From: Brugia malayi
Lineage: Eukaryota > Nematoda > Chromadorea > Rhabditida > Onchocercidae
NCBI RefSeq assembly: GCF_000002995.4
Contig: NW_025062479.1
Span: 24,482,221-24,546,220 of the forward strand
Direction of reading: 5' to 3'
Length of the DNA: 64,000 nucleotides
The notes under the pieces were generated by a model. It was not told the DNA's origin and ran no database searches. It saw only the letters and a list, made by a program, of their open reading frames with translations. Positions 1 to 10,737 of this stretch are shown piece after piece (within the stretch, counting starts at the first letter, position 1; each line of letters starts with the position of its first letter). The translations under genes were made by a program, and so were the position numbers.

Positions 1-614
1 TTATGATGCAAAGAAAGTTCACACAAACCTCAATGAAACCTCCATGAATAATTTTGCCAATAGAAATTGGAAGTGAGTTATTAAAAAGTTCTTCGAAATT
101 AGCATTTCCGCTGAAAGCATCTGTGATGCCAATTGCCTGCAGAGCACTATTCAAATTTCGTTTTTCTTCCACTTTGAATCTTGGCAATTTAATCTAAAAT
201 TAAAAATAACTTTAAAGTTATATCAACTAAAATCTCTCTTCCATGCTAATTTAGAAAGAGAAAAAAACAACAATTCGGGACGAAACAGAAATGGTAACAG
301 AATTATTCCACTTAAATTCCTCTTTTTACCTTTCAAAATTTTGTTTCTTTTTTCCACTTTTCAAAAAAAAAAAAAAAAAGAAAATTATTAATTAGAAATG
401 GACAGGTAACTTACGGAAACACTTCGGTTCGTTGCTTCATTGACGTATTTAAGTAGCTTTTCGCCTGACAAATTTCCCAGTACATCGGATAAGCCGAAAC
501 GTCTTCTTGGCAATATGATAACCATTTCTACTTCATCACCAATGTAAGGTAATTTGATAACTTGCACAGAATCATCTTCGTAATACGGAACTGTATCCGG
601 TTTCATCATCATTG
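1..614 (-). pseudogene. 5'-truncated second copy of the serpin gene, running off the window edge
   Basis: This segment is nearly identical to 14226-14837, which holds exons 5 and 6 of the intact serpin further right. It contains the equivalent of exon 6 (about 29-193, including the LPRFKVEEKR motif) and most of exon 5 (about 412-612, with the ILPRRRFG and NLSGEKLLKYVNEATN stretches). Few differences are visible: Asn for Ser in the FEELF(N/S)N stretch, and MMMKP in place of MMAKS near the start of exon 5. Introns are conserved too, apart from poly-A length, so the duplication is recent. Homology stops abruptly near 614, inside exon 5. The acceptor and all upstream exons (signal peptide, N-terminal half) are missing, and unrelated AT-rich DNA follows. 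The reactive-loop exon would lie left of the window. As it stands this cannot encode a working serpin unless fused to a new 5' end. Confidence 0.85.
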
Positions 615-2070
615 AATGAATTGGAAAATTATTGGAAGGATATATGATATGATATAATTAATTTTTACATTGAAAATTTAAAAAAGTTTTTCTAAATCAT
701 GTTTTAATTAAATTTTACCAATGCTAGAAATATATAATTCATTTAAAAATGAAATTTTTTTGATGTAAATGAAATTTAAATAAAAAAATGTTATTAATTT
801 TTATTTTGAGTAATTATTAATTGTAAACTAAACTATGAGTCATTCTTTAGTTGATCAAAAAAATAAAAATATAAAAAATATTAGAAATGTTAGAAATTTC
901 AATTGTAAAACGAAACTTTACCAAAGTATTATTCAATTTAATTAATTTCTGCAATGAAAGTTTGCTTTAAAGTTAACATAAAATGTCAAAAAAAGTCAAT
1001 AAAATGTCAGCAGATCAAGTGTAATGCAAATAAAAGTAATCAATTAAGTTCAATAAATGTTCATTTTTAAATGAATTGTATTTTTCCAGCATTTGCAGAT
1101 TTTAATTGAAACAGAATTAATAAAAATTAAATCGTTTTTAATATTTAATTTATTAAAAGTTTTAAAAACTGTCGAAATTTCTTAAGTACTATCTAGAATT
1201 GTGACTAAAATTAATTTTAATATTTAAAAAATAATTGAAATCAATTATACTTGCAGATTTAATTGACTTCTGTAATGAAAATTTGCTCAAAAGTTAACTT
1301 TTAAAGCTTAAAGTTAACATGGATTTCAAAAATAGTAAATAAAATGTCAGCAGATCAACTAAGATGTAAATGAATGTAATCAATTAAGTTCAAAAAACAT
1401 TCATTTTTAAATGAATTATATTTTTCTAGCATTGGTAGAATTTAATTAAAACAAGATTTAGAAAATCTTTTTTAAATTTTCAATGTAAAAATTAATTGAG
1501 TTTGCAATTACAAATGATTTCAATTATTTTTTGATATTGAAATTGAACTGATTTCTTTTCATAATTTTTCTTTCCTGATTTTTTAACTTTATAACTTCTA
1601 ATATTATTTCATTCATTCATTACATTAATTATAACATTTCTGAGACCGAAATTAATTTTAATTGCTAATCTAAGCACATTACGAAAATCCCGCATTTTTT
1701 CCAGTTTCAGTAATTTAGACAAAGAGATAAGTTTAAATTATGTTAAAATTTCTTTTAATTAATTATTAAATGCGAATAAAGTTTTAATTTTTGCAAAATT
1801 TTTTGTTTCTTTCCTTGTCCAAGTAATAAAAATTGGTACAAAATGAATAATTTTCACGGCGATTTACTGCTAATTGGTAATTATGACTAATTTCTAATGT
1901 CAAAAATGAATTTCTAACCACTTTATTTCCTCATTTTAATTTAGTCCCAAACTCTATTTACATTGATAGCGTATATGAAAATGTTTGGCATATGGAGATG
2001 CTAATTTTCGCAATAATCATGGTTTCGTAACGCAAATAGCAAACATTGTCATCCACCAATACATCACAAT
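615..2070. other. AT-rich intergenic region with one diverged internal duplication
   Basis: No coding exon is seen. A block at about 945-1115 recurs in diverged form at about 1265-1455. Both share AAAATGTCAGCAGATCAA, AATCAATTAAGTTCAA and a CATTTTTAAATGAATT stretch. The first 90 bases after 614 (TGAATTGGAAAATTATTGG and onward) resemble 10286-10370. Candidate promoter elements of the BTB gene would lie at the right end, but none can be named. Confidence 0.5.
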
Positions 2071-2117
2071 TTTAGCAAACCAATTATGAACCCACGGTTT
2101 CGGCGTGGTTTGCTAAA
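2071..2117. repeat. Perfect 12-bp inverted repeat upstream of the BTB gene
   Basis: The arms TTTAGCAAACCA (2071-2082) and TGGTTTGCTAAA (2106-2117) are perfectly complementary. The loop holds a second, smaller hairpin, CCACG-GTTTCGG-CGTGG (2092-2108), which overlaps the outer 3' arm. The element is more GC-rich than its surroundings and lies about 120 bp before the first candidate ATG. Function is unknown; it could be a regulatory cruciform, a small structured RNA or the end of a small inverted-repeat element. Confidence 0.6.
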
Positions 2118-2238
2118 TTTTTTTTGGTTTCGCTAGAATACTATGATTTGTCTTGTGTTACCGCTGAAGGCTTGGTATAAAACAATTTCATCCATAAGAC
2201 ATTATTATCTTTTTGTTTTGAAAATAGCGCAATTGAAA

Positions 2239-4838
2239 ATGCTAAGAAAAACGTTCAATTTCATTGATTTTAAAGGAAATGATCCGGACCCTAGTCCTAG
2301 TAAAGGCAGTAATTTTTGAGAAGACATAGAATATTGTTTGTTTCATTTCCTTTTCTAATCGGTTTTGATAGTTTTGTATAATACTTCATAACGTTTTAAT
2401 CGCATATATATGTTTTTTCATCTCGAGTCTCTTTTCAAATGAATCAGTTTCTATATTATTATTATTATCATTATTATTATTGCTGCTATCATTATTATTA
2501 ATTATTATTATTATTATTAGTAGTAGTAGCAGTAGTATATTATTATTATTATTATTATTATTAGTAATAGCAATAGTATTTGTCAGTTTTGCATAAAATC
2601 CTCAAGGGCAAAAAACCAATAAATATATCATCAGGCTAACAATGAAGCGTATGATATCGTCTTTATCAACCATAGTACACGAATTAAATCGAAATATAGA
2701 CGTGTACAAGTATAAATCAAAAAAAAAAAAAAAGTGACATGCACATTTATGTATACAAAATACTATGATAAATATGCTCTCTCATATATACATTAATATA
2801 GGTGTATAACTTTTTTTTCCAAACAAAACTAATTTCAAGCAAGCAAAAATTATAGTTATTAATTGTCGTTCTTTTTAATTCCATTTAATCCATCAAAATC
2901 ATTAAATGCAAAACATCTTTAATAGACATTTGCTTTAGTAAACAAAATTGCTAACCATAGGTTTTATTCATCGAGATGTATCCTAAATTATTGCTTTAAT
3001 TGCAAAATTACTACTTAAAATTAACTTAGGTTGCGAAAAAAAGATTGCAAAGCAAAAATTTCAATGAAATGACTCATCGTTTACAATAATTTTAGGATAA
3101 TGCCTTTTACTTTAAAAAAAATTTTTATTTAAAGTTTGAAGCTTTTATTTAAAGAAATTAGAAATATTTCGTACAGTGTCTTTATGATTATCTTTTAAGA
3201 CAATTTCATGCATTTTTTATTCTTATTAGATTTCTTTTGTAGGAGTCAAAAAGTTCATTTATTAACAGTTTATCAGTGAATATGCTAAAGAAAGAATGGA
3301 ATATACGTACCGGTGATATGATCATATTATTTGATAAAATTACTTCTGGTAAGTTTTTAAACAATTGTATTATTATTGAAAAATTGTAAATAATAAAAGA
3401 TATTGATTCTTAAATAATTGATTATTAGACATATAATATTAAGCTAATTACAACAATATTTTAACGATTAATTGATAAATTATTAGAATTAATAGCAAAT
3501 CAAATTTTGCTATTAATAATTTATGTAAAAAGAGCAGTATAATTATATTTAATAAATAAATTTAATCACATTAAACATTAACTGATTGTAAATTGTTAGA
3601 CATATGAAAATATTCATAATCATTTTGAATTTAATTTTAAAATAATATGAGTTAACATTAATTCTTTTTTTGTTAATTTTAAAATAATATTAGTTAATGC
3701 TTGAAGTTATTTTTTAAACTATCAATTAATCAAATTATATTGAAAAATACATTATTGATTGATTTAATTAATACAATTTGAATAATTAATAGTTTTAAAA
3801 ATTATTTCAAGCATTAATTGATATTAATTTAAAATTAGCAAAAATGACAAGTAAATAAGCAAATTGAAGTAATTTTTAAAACTATCAATTATTCAAATTG
3901 TATTATTTTTTTTGCTAATTTTTAAAATAATATCAGTCAGTGCTTGAAATAATTTATTAGACTATCAATTACTCAAATTATATTGAAAAATACATTATTG
4001 GTTGATTTAAAAAACAAAAATGAATTTTTTGCAACATTCATCTGCAAATTTCAAAAAATTATAAAATTTGCAACATTCATATGCAAATTTATTTACTAAG
4101 AAAAAAAACTAATTTATTTGATTCAAATTATTGCAACGCATCATTTGCATGCTTCTATCAGATGTGGTACGGCAGATTGCAAGAAGGAGTCCCGCAATTA
4201 CAACAGCGACTCGCGTTGGATGCTGTATGGGTTGTACCAGGAGATATTCGCAAACAGTATTTGAAGGTTCCAATTAATTTAATTAACCATAATTAATTGC
4301 TAAAAAAGCATATTTATATTTATGCATAAAAAAAAAACAGAAAAATGTGAAAGGAAAAACATATTGAGATTATTTGAGAACATTTTTATACCTGCATTAA
4401 ATTATTGAGAAATTTCAATGTATTATGATGATTTAAAAAAAAAAAAAAAAAAGAAATTGATGAAAAAAAACGTTTAAACGTAAAAGAATAAATTTTGCTA
4501 AAAAATATTTTAATGATTTATTTGAAATTAAATATTTTCAAAGTTTTTCTTGACTATATTTAACCATTTTTTTTTTATTTTGGTTTTCATTTAAGCATGA
4601 ATTGCGTGCTGATAGATTAGAAGCTGAAGTATATTTAAAGTGGTCAGCAAATATTGGTATTAAAAATCGAGTAAAAATTGTGCTTGAAAATGGATATTCA
4701 TGTAATGCACCTGCATGTTTACTTACTGCATTCTCGAATATCTTTCGCAAACATATTTCAGCACAAGTAAATTTTAATTGAATTAATTAATATTTGTTGT
4801 ACAAAATTTCTAATTGTTTAAATATTTGGTCATTTCCT

Positions 4839-4888
<50 letters not shown>

Positions 4889-6732
4889 GCTAATTAAAAT
4901 TTTAAATAACTTTAAATGGTTAACTATCCTAGAAAGATTATATTTAGGCAACACAGGAAACACTTTCATCGGGTAAAGAAATCACAGTTCATTTAAATGG
5001 TATGCCAAATATTACGAATGCCGGTCTCTATAATGTGGTAGCTTTCATTCAAAGTGGACAAATCAAATTTTTAGAAAGTGAATTGGAGAATGTTCTAATA
5101 GCAGCTAATGATCTTCAAGTAAGTATATTAAAGTTAACTTAATAATAAAGAATTTAGGAATTAAAATAATGTTTTTTTTAAAAAAAGAAAAAAAAAAGGA
5201 TGAAATCAAGAAAGAAACAGTTGACAAAGTCAAATGTATCAAAAATAGGCGAAACGAAGAATTGATAAGTTAATAATCAAAAATAGGCGAAACGAAGAAT
5301 TGATAAGTTAATAGGTAATCAAAATAAAACCAATACAGATGGAACAAAATGACTGAATTCTGAAAATATACCTTAACAAAAAATTTTTAAATGATATAGA
5401 AAAGAAATTATAGTGATTCAATAGAGGCAAATAATCTTTTTAATAATTAAAATAAATGACAAGCAAATCTTTCTATCCAATAAAATTATAGTTATGATCA
5501 GTAGATATGATTGTGTTTGCAGTAAAAAAGTTTTCAGCTGACTTCATTGGTATCATTAATTTGTGAAGAAATGACTGAACGCATATTGGAAAATACATCA
5601 GCACCAATTTCTTGCGTCAAGAAATAATGAAGAAATCATTGGAGGTGCCAGATTTGGGACCAATTGTGCGACTCTTTTTAATGGATGCAGCTTATGCCAA
5701 AATTATGGTTTCCACTTGTTTTATTTTTTGAATTTTTTACAAATATGTCAATTTCATAATATGAAAAGAAAAATTTGCAATCATTTAAATTTGTACATTG
5801 CAAATGTTTGCGGAACAAACAAAAAAAAAAAAAAAATCAATTTTATAGGTATATGATTAAAATTAAATATTAAAAATTTAGAATAAAATAGCTACCTAAA
5901 AATTAAAAATTATAGGATGGTTTGACGTCACCACAAAATCACAATCAACCATTATCATCGTCCATCTATACGGTGTCTGGTGCAGAAAATGCAGTTACAC
6001 CAACTCCATTAAGAGGAACATTAGGATTAGCGCCATCACCTCTTGGATCATATATCATTCCACCTTTTGATTCGGTATCATCTGCAACAACCAGAAGTAT
6101 TAGTAATGAAACATCCGTATCAGTTAACAAAAATTGGCGTCCAGCTCAACAGCTTCCAATAGGATCTGGTAGTTGTTAACAGTTTTTAAAACAATCTTAC
6201 GTAATTTACCCAACCCAGGAAAAGATTAGTGATAGTAGACGAGAACTTTGGGCTGAAATTTTAGCTCAACAATCAAAGCATGTCTAAAAGTGGAAATGTA
6301 ACAGGTGAAATGATTCCACTCCAAAGTAGCACTGCTCCCTCAATATTACCACCAAACATATTACCACCAAAAAGCTCTCGTGATTCGATTTGTACGGTAA
6401 TTACAGCACATAATGATCCGGTACTCATCTACTCAAATGTTCCTATTGCTACTGCTGCTGCTAGCGATGGTACTGCTGGTGCTATCGGTGGTGGTGCTAT
6501 TGGCGGTGGTGCTACTGGTAGCGGTAGGGGTGAACAGGAAGGATCAGGCGCTATCAAAAGCTCTCCAACACTAGAATCAGCTGAAATTCGAACAAGTAGC
6601 AGTCAAGAATCGGAATCAAGTTCGAAACGACGACCTAAATTTGAGCAAATCCCATTACGAACTGAACCACCAGAAAGTCGCAAAGAATTACGTAAGAAAC
6701 GACAGGCACGTGAAAAAACTGACACGAAGTGA
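2239..6732 (+). CDS. BTB/POZ-domain protein with a Ser/Pro/Gly-rich tail; reading frame interrupted
   Basis: Clear exons are 4162-4266, 4596-4766, 4948-5118, 5538-5707, 5916-~6116/6166 and the open tail 6219-6732. Less certain 5' exons are 2239-2308 (starting MLRKTFNF) and 3243-3348. Exons 4596-5707 encode a BTB fold: the VKIVLENGYSCNAPACLLTA core with FRKHIS, then ITVHLNGMPNITNAGLYNVV, a FIQSGQ segment and ENVLIAANDLQ running into LTSLVSLICEEM. The order matches the BTB family, which mediates dimerisation and CUL3 or transcription-factor contacts. The tail (ILPPNILPPKSS, Gly/Ala repeats, basic KELRKKRQAREK end) looks disordered. Frame problems: exon 5538-5707 needs one extra base near 5605 (it is 170 bp, between two exons of 171 bp); phases do not match across exons 1-2 and 2-3; and a shift is needed near 6265-6279. 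Either sequence errors or a decaying gene. An acceptor (AAAATAG) precedes the first ATG by 11 nt. An AATAAA lies at 6833. Confidence 0.65.
2452..2573. repeat. Interrupted (ATT)n/(TAG)n microsatellite
   Basis: Runs of TTA/ATT triplets are interrupted by TGC and TAGTAGTAGCAG. It lies in the putative first intron of the BTB gene. It is simple-sequence DNA with no coding signal. Confidence 0.8.
4844..4883. repeat. (AT)n dinucleotide microsatellite in a BTB-gene intron
   Basis: About 20 uninterrupted AT units lie between the exons ending at 4766 and starting at 4948. The open frames of alternating Ile and Tyr on both strands here are simple-repeat artefacts. Confidence 0.9.
5238..5313. repeat. 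38-bp perfect tandem duplication in a BTB-gene intron
   Basis: Two adjacent copies are centred on AAATAGGCGAAACGAAGAAT. They lie in the intron between 5118 and 5538. No copy of this unit is seen in a nearby exon. Confidence 0.85.
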
Positions 6733-7420
6733 TTAGAAATGATTTTTTTCATTTTTGTTTTGTGAATTTAAATGTTTTGTGAAAAACATTTAAATATATG
6801 AATTTAAATGCATATTTCTTGTTTAATTTTAAAATAAAAAAATGAAAATAATAAAATGATTAGATTGGAAAAGGTACAAGAAATTAACTTAAATAATGCT
6901 TAATTAATTTAAACATTTTCTAAACTAACAATAAATAAATTTAATAATTGAATTATTGCAAAAAAAGACAAAAGCTATTTGTTATTAATTTATCCTTTTC
7001 GAAGAGATTTATACTTTTGAGAAAAAAAAATTTCTTTTTTCTCAGTTTTATTTTTGAGCAGCAAAATAAGCGATCTAAGTGAAAACAAACAACAAAATTA
7101 ATAAAAAAAAAAAAAAAAGAAAAACCGATATCATTTTTAATTGATTTTTATTTTAATCTTACTTTTTGAAAATAAAATAAATGAAAGAAAAAAAAAATTT
7201 TTTTTTCTTTATTAAAAAATACAAACTTAAAATAATATTAAAACAGAAAATTTGATGCTAAAAGCAAAAATTTTAATGCCAGTTTTGACACATAATTTTA
7301 TTTTACATTTACTTCAATTTTAGAATTGAACAGAATGAAATGATATGGTTTTCTTCTTTTTTTTTTTAAAAAACAAAAACAATGAAATGCTTAAATCTTT
7401 TCAATGTAACTATTGCGATA
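6733..7420. other. AT-rich 3' flank of the BTB gene
   Basis: No coding exon is visible. A candidate polyadenylation signal AATAAA is at 6833-6838, followed by poly-A and poly-T tracts (7100-7130, 7190-7206). Low-complexity DNA continues into the pyrimidine tract. Confidence 0.5.
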
Positions 7421-7423
7421 TTC

Positions 7424-7622
7424 TATCTCCCTCCTGTTCTCTCTCCCTCTTCTTCCTCCCCTCCTCTCTCTCCTACCACCCCCGTTTCTATCTTTCCTCT
7501 TCCTCTTTCCCTCCTCTCCTCTTTCTCCCCCCCTCCTTTGTCTCCTCTTCTCTTCTCTTCTCTTCTCTCTCCTGTCTTCTCTATCTCTCTCCTCTCCCTC
7601 TTTCTCCCTGCTCTTCTCCCCT
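7424..7622. repeat. 200-bp polypyrimidine (CT-rich) tract
   Basis: The plus strand is almost purely C and T, with TCTCC, CCTCTT and TTCTCTCC motifs. Open frames on both strands across it (Ser/Leu/Pro-rich or Arg/Glu/Gly-rich) come from base composition. Such homopurine-homopyrimidine tracts can form triplex DNA, which is inference here. It abuts the ERCC6-like relic. Confidence 0.9.
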
Positions 7623-7749
7623 AAACAACAAAAAATAAGACATATATAGCGATATTCAACTATCTTATTGATAACAGTGAGAAGCAAACAATAACTCCTA
7701 TGCAATTTTGCAAAATATTTAAATTTGATTATCAAAACAAAATGCATAC

Positions 7750-8134
7750 TAAATTTGTTTGGTCCACCAGTTACAAGATCTGGATGATTACACACACAAT
7801 TTGCGTAATGTGATTAAACCAACGAATGCATCCACTTTACCGGATAAAATACGGTCACACTCACGAGATGATAAATATTTTTCATAAAGTTTACGTTGAC
7901 ATGGTGTAATATTACAAAAAAAAAAAAAAAAAAAAAAAAAAACACCTTAAGGAAGAAAAGCAGTAAATGACTCAAAGACTATTGCATTGTTTTAAATTAA
8001 TTAATAAAAGGGGTCTGAAATTAAATGAAATAAATAAAAACGCACCAGTAAAAATCAACCTGTTCTGTTTTCGTGTGCTAAATGAATAGACATTTCAACA
8101 TCCTTTTTCAAGCGTCTTAAGATTGATCGCATCC
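7750..8134 (-). pseudogene. Decayed fragment of an ERCC6/CSB-like (Rad26 group) SNF2 ATPase
   Basis: Reading the minus strand, pieces in different frames match the start of the C-terminal helicase half of the CSB/Rad26 group. They are DAIN after a TTTCAG acceptor (8134), LRRLKKDVEMSIHLAH (about 8120-8060), KTEQVDFY (about 8060-8045), then ITPCQRKLYEKYLSSRECDR and ILSGKVDAFVGLITLRKLC (7910-7790), and CNHPDLVTGGPNK (about 7789-7755). The LRRxKxDV and LRKxCNHPDL motifs are diagnostic of SNF2 ATPases, and GGP after them points to ERCC6/Rad26. Damage: a deletion between DAIN and LRR, one extra base before KTEQV, a poly-T run where the next acceptor AG should be, and an extra GTGT in the KLC-NHP codons. 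No other exons of the gene are seen. In this family the protein remodels RNA polymerase II stalled at DNA lesions; this copy cannot. Confidence 0.78.
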
Positions 8135-8267
8135 CTGAAATGCTAAATTGTAAAAAAATACATAAAAATTTATCAGAAATTTTGAAAATACCATGATTTA
8201 AACGGATATGGAAAAGTTTAAAATAGAGTAAGAATGTAAACAAGGCTACTTAACTTTTTTTTTTTAG

Positions 8268-8319
8268 CAGTGAATCACTACGCGGCAGTAAATACATAAT
8301 CTTTACAGAAAAAGACTAA
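8268..8319 (+). other. Possible orphan terminal exon (short)
   Basis: After a poly-T tract ending in TAG, one frame reads SESLRGSKYIIFTEKD and stops. It is locally more GC-rich than the surroundings. The minus strand is also open here for about 24 codons from an ATG. Nothing is recognised and no partner exon is found. It could be a relic or chance. Confidence 0.2.
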
Positions 8320-10060
8320 TACGTGAGAAGAAATTTCAACGCTAGCATACATAAAAAAAAAATTAGCATACATACAAAATGATAATTTATTAGTAAGAAT
8401 GAAGAAAAAATATCAAATAGTAATTATTTTTCAAAAAAAAGAGAATAAAAATAGTTGAAATAAAAACAGTAAAAAAAAAAAAAAAATTCTTCCGATATTT
8501 TAACAATTCGCTTAAAAATATATTTTTTCTTTCTTCGATTGAAATTTTTTTCCTTTTTTATTTAGGAAAAAAAATTTTTTTTTTTGCTATTATTTTTCTC
8601 ATTTTTCATTAATTGCAAAATAATTTAATTAATTAGAATAATATCTTTCGTAACGTTTCAATAAACTTCCAAAAAATACATTATTTTTTAAAAAGAAAAA
8701 AAAATCAATTTTAATTGAAACACTTTTATGAATTTTTCCGATCACTTTTAATAATTCAAAATTAGCAAAATGATGAATAAAAAATAATTGGTATGAAATT
8801 AAGCAAATGAAATCTTATCAACATTTATTTGATTTGATTTTCATAAAAATGAATGATAAGCTTACAAAATGATTGTTGATGAAAATAAAATTGGAAATTG
8901 GATATAAAATCCACTGAATTTGATTTCGTTTTGGTAAAAGTATTATATTGAAAGTTTTCTCTAGAGAATTTAATAGCTTATAGAAATTTTTGCTTAACAT
9001 TTTAATCGTTAAAAGCATATACAATGAAGATTTTTATAACAATTTTAATTCCTTCTTATAATAATAGCAAGCGCATTTAATACAGTGATTAATTTAAAGA
9101 AATATTTTTTAAATTTATTTGAAAATTTTCTAAGTAATTTGTTAAATTCGTAATCATATCAAAAATATCACTCTATTCTAGGAATACATTTGTTATTTTT
9201 TTTTTTTTAAAAAAAAAAAAAAAAACTAATTCATTAACTTTCTGCCAGATTTTACTCAAAAATCATAAATGAATAGTTTAATTCAAAATTTTTTTTCATT
9301 TAATTTTACTTAAAATTTATTCATCTTAAAGTTGTAAAGTTGCAGCTGTTCATTGGAATAAAATTTATGTTGCAAACAAAAAATTTTCAATTTATTCATC
9401 TTTATACTTGTGAAATTCTAATTAAAGGAAGATAAGGTATGGTAAAATTTTTTAATAAAAGAATGCCTAATGAACATTTTGCTATTGAGAAATTTATTCA
9501 TACACTTTTCTGAATACTTTTACCAGAAAATTTTTTTAACTCCAACAGCATGAAATTAAGAAAAAAAAGGAAACGAAAAAAAGAAAAATCAATAACATTG
9601 AAGTTAATAAATATTAATATATATAAAATGAGGGAAATTACCACCAAACATACTTGCAAAAACAAAAAAAAGAACAAAAAAATACTAGTCAATTAAATTT
9701 TATTCACAATGATTTATTTGAAGTTTACATTGATAAACAGCCAACAAATATATTTTCATTTTTCTTTAATAGGAAAAATTGAATGATTCGTTTTATTAAT
9801 TTTATAATCATTTATGGAGAGAAAGAAAAAAACAAACAAACAAAAAAAAAAGAAAGCCAATCAACAGCAACAAATCAATTATATAAATTGAACAAAAAGA
9901 GTACTATATATGATTTCAGATATTAAGTTTTAGTTTTAAATTTCACTAGTATATATGCTAACTAGTTTTTATTTAAGGAAAATTTTTCTTTTTATATTAT
10001 AATTTAACAAATGTATTGACCTTTAACGTGTAAACCAGTAAAAATTAAATATTATGTAGT
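8320..10060. other. AT-rich region with no recognisable gene
   Basis: Homopolymers and AT-rich DNA fill this stretch (poly-A at 8471, poly-T/poly-A at 9199-9226). No exon with coding-like composition is visible on either strand. Confidence 0.5.
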
Positions 10061-10071
10061 TTTTTGCACAA

Positions 10072-10201
10072 TCAAATATCATCCATGAAGAAATTTAAGG
10101 AAGCACTGAAATATTCTTGATCACGAATTGATAAAACATTCTCGCTGCAATTCCACCAATTTAATATTTCATTTGTTGCCAATATTTCAGATATTTGTGG
10201 T
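10072..10201 (-). CDS. Orphan C-terminal exon, kinase-subdomain-XI-like
   Basis: On the minus strand a TTTTCAG acceptor is followed by a 43-residue frame ending in TGA (10072-10074). It begins (R)PQISEILATNEILNWWN and ends SLNFFMDDI. The first codon is split: the exon's A can complete an Arg codon, giving the Arg-Pro and following helix typical of protein-kinase subdomain XI. Composition is clearly coding-like. No upstream exon of such a gene is seen to the right before the 43-bp satellite. This may be the surviving tail of a kinase gene broken by rearrangement, or the last exon of a gene with a very long intron. The kinase assignment rests on one short motif and is tentative. Confidence 0.5.
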
Positions 10202-10529
10202 CTGAAAATTCTCAAATCAAAAAAAAAAAAAAAAAAACTTTAAATTTACCACAAATGATAAAAATTTAACATAGTCAAAGCAAAGGAAAAAATGAATGAA
10301 TTGAAAAATTATTGGAAGGAAATATGATTACTCGTGTTTTTAATTAAATTTTATTGGATATATTAAATAGAAAATAATAATAATAAACAATAATAAATCG
10401 AGAATTTAAAAATTAAACAAATGACAAATTACTCTTTCGTCTAAGTTAAATTAGTCAGTATACGACATATCAAAATTCCTCATATATCTTTTTCAAAATT
10501 AATTAATCAAAACAGAATAATTGTAACAG

Positions 10530-10686
10530 CCAGCAATCGAGTATAGATGAAGAGCCAAATGAACTGATTGAAGTTATACTAATGTCCATAGATGGTACCG
10601 TTGCCGATAGTATTGTCCGATCTACTGCTAACATTATCACATTACCGCCAGCAATTGCCGAAATTGCTGATCGTACTAACCTCTAA
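10530..10686 (+). CDS. Orphan terminal exon, unknown protein
   Basis: After a TTGTAACAG acceptor, 51 codons stay open to a TAA at 10684. The frame begins QQSSIDEEPNELIEVILMS, continues IDGTVADSIVRSTANI and ends PPAIAEIADRTNL. Codon use and GC content stand out from the flanks. I do not recognise the family, and no upstream exon can be assigned on the plus strand between the BTB gene and this point. It ends about 50 bp before the 43-bp satellite, so it may be a fragment left at a rearrangement. Confidence 0.5.
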
Positions 10687-10737
10687 AAAAAAAACGAAAA
10701 TATTGCTTTATTTTACGAAATGAATGAAATATGATCA

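Noticed and set aside
7391..7795. Long minus-strand frame rich in Arg, Glu and Gly across the CT tract
   Set aside because: It is the product of the polypyrimidine tract. Only its first residues (CNHPDLVTGGPNKF) are meaningful, as part of the ERCC6-like relic.
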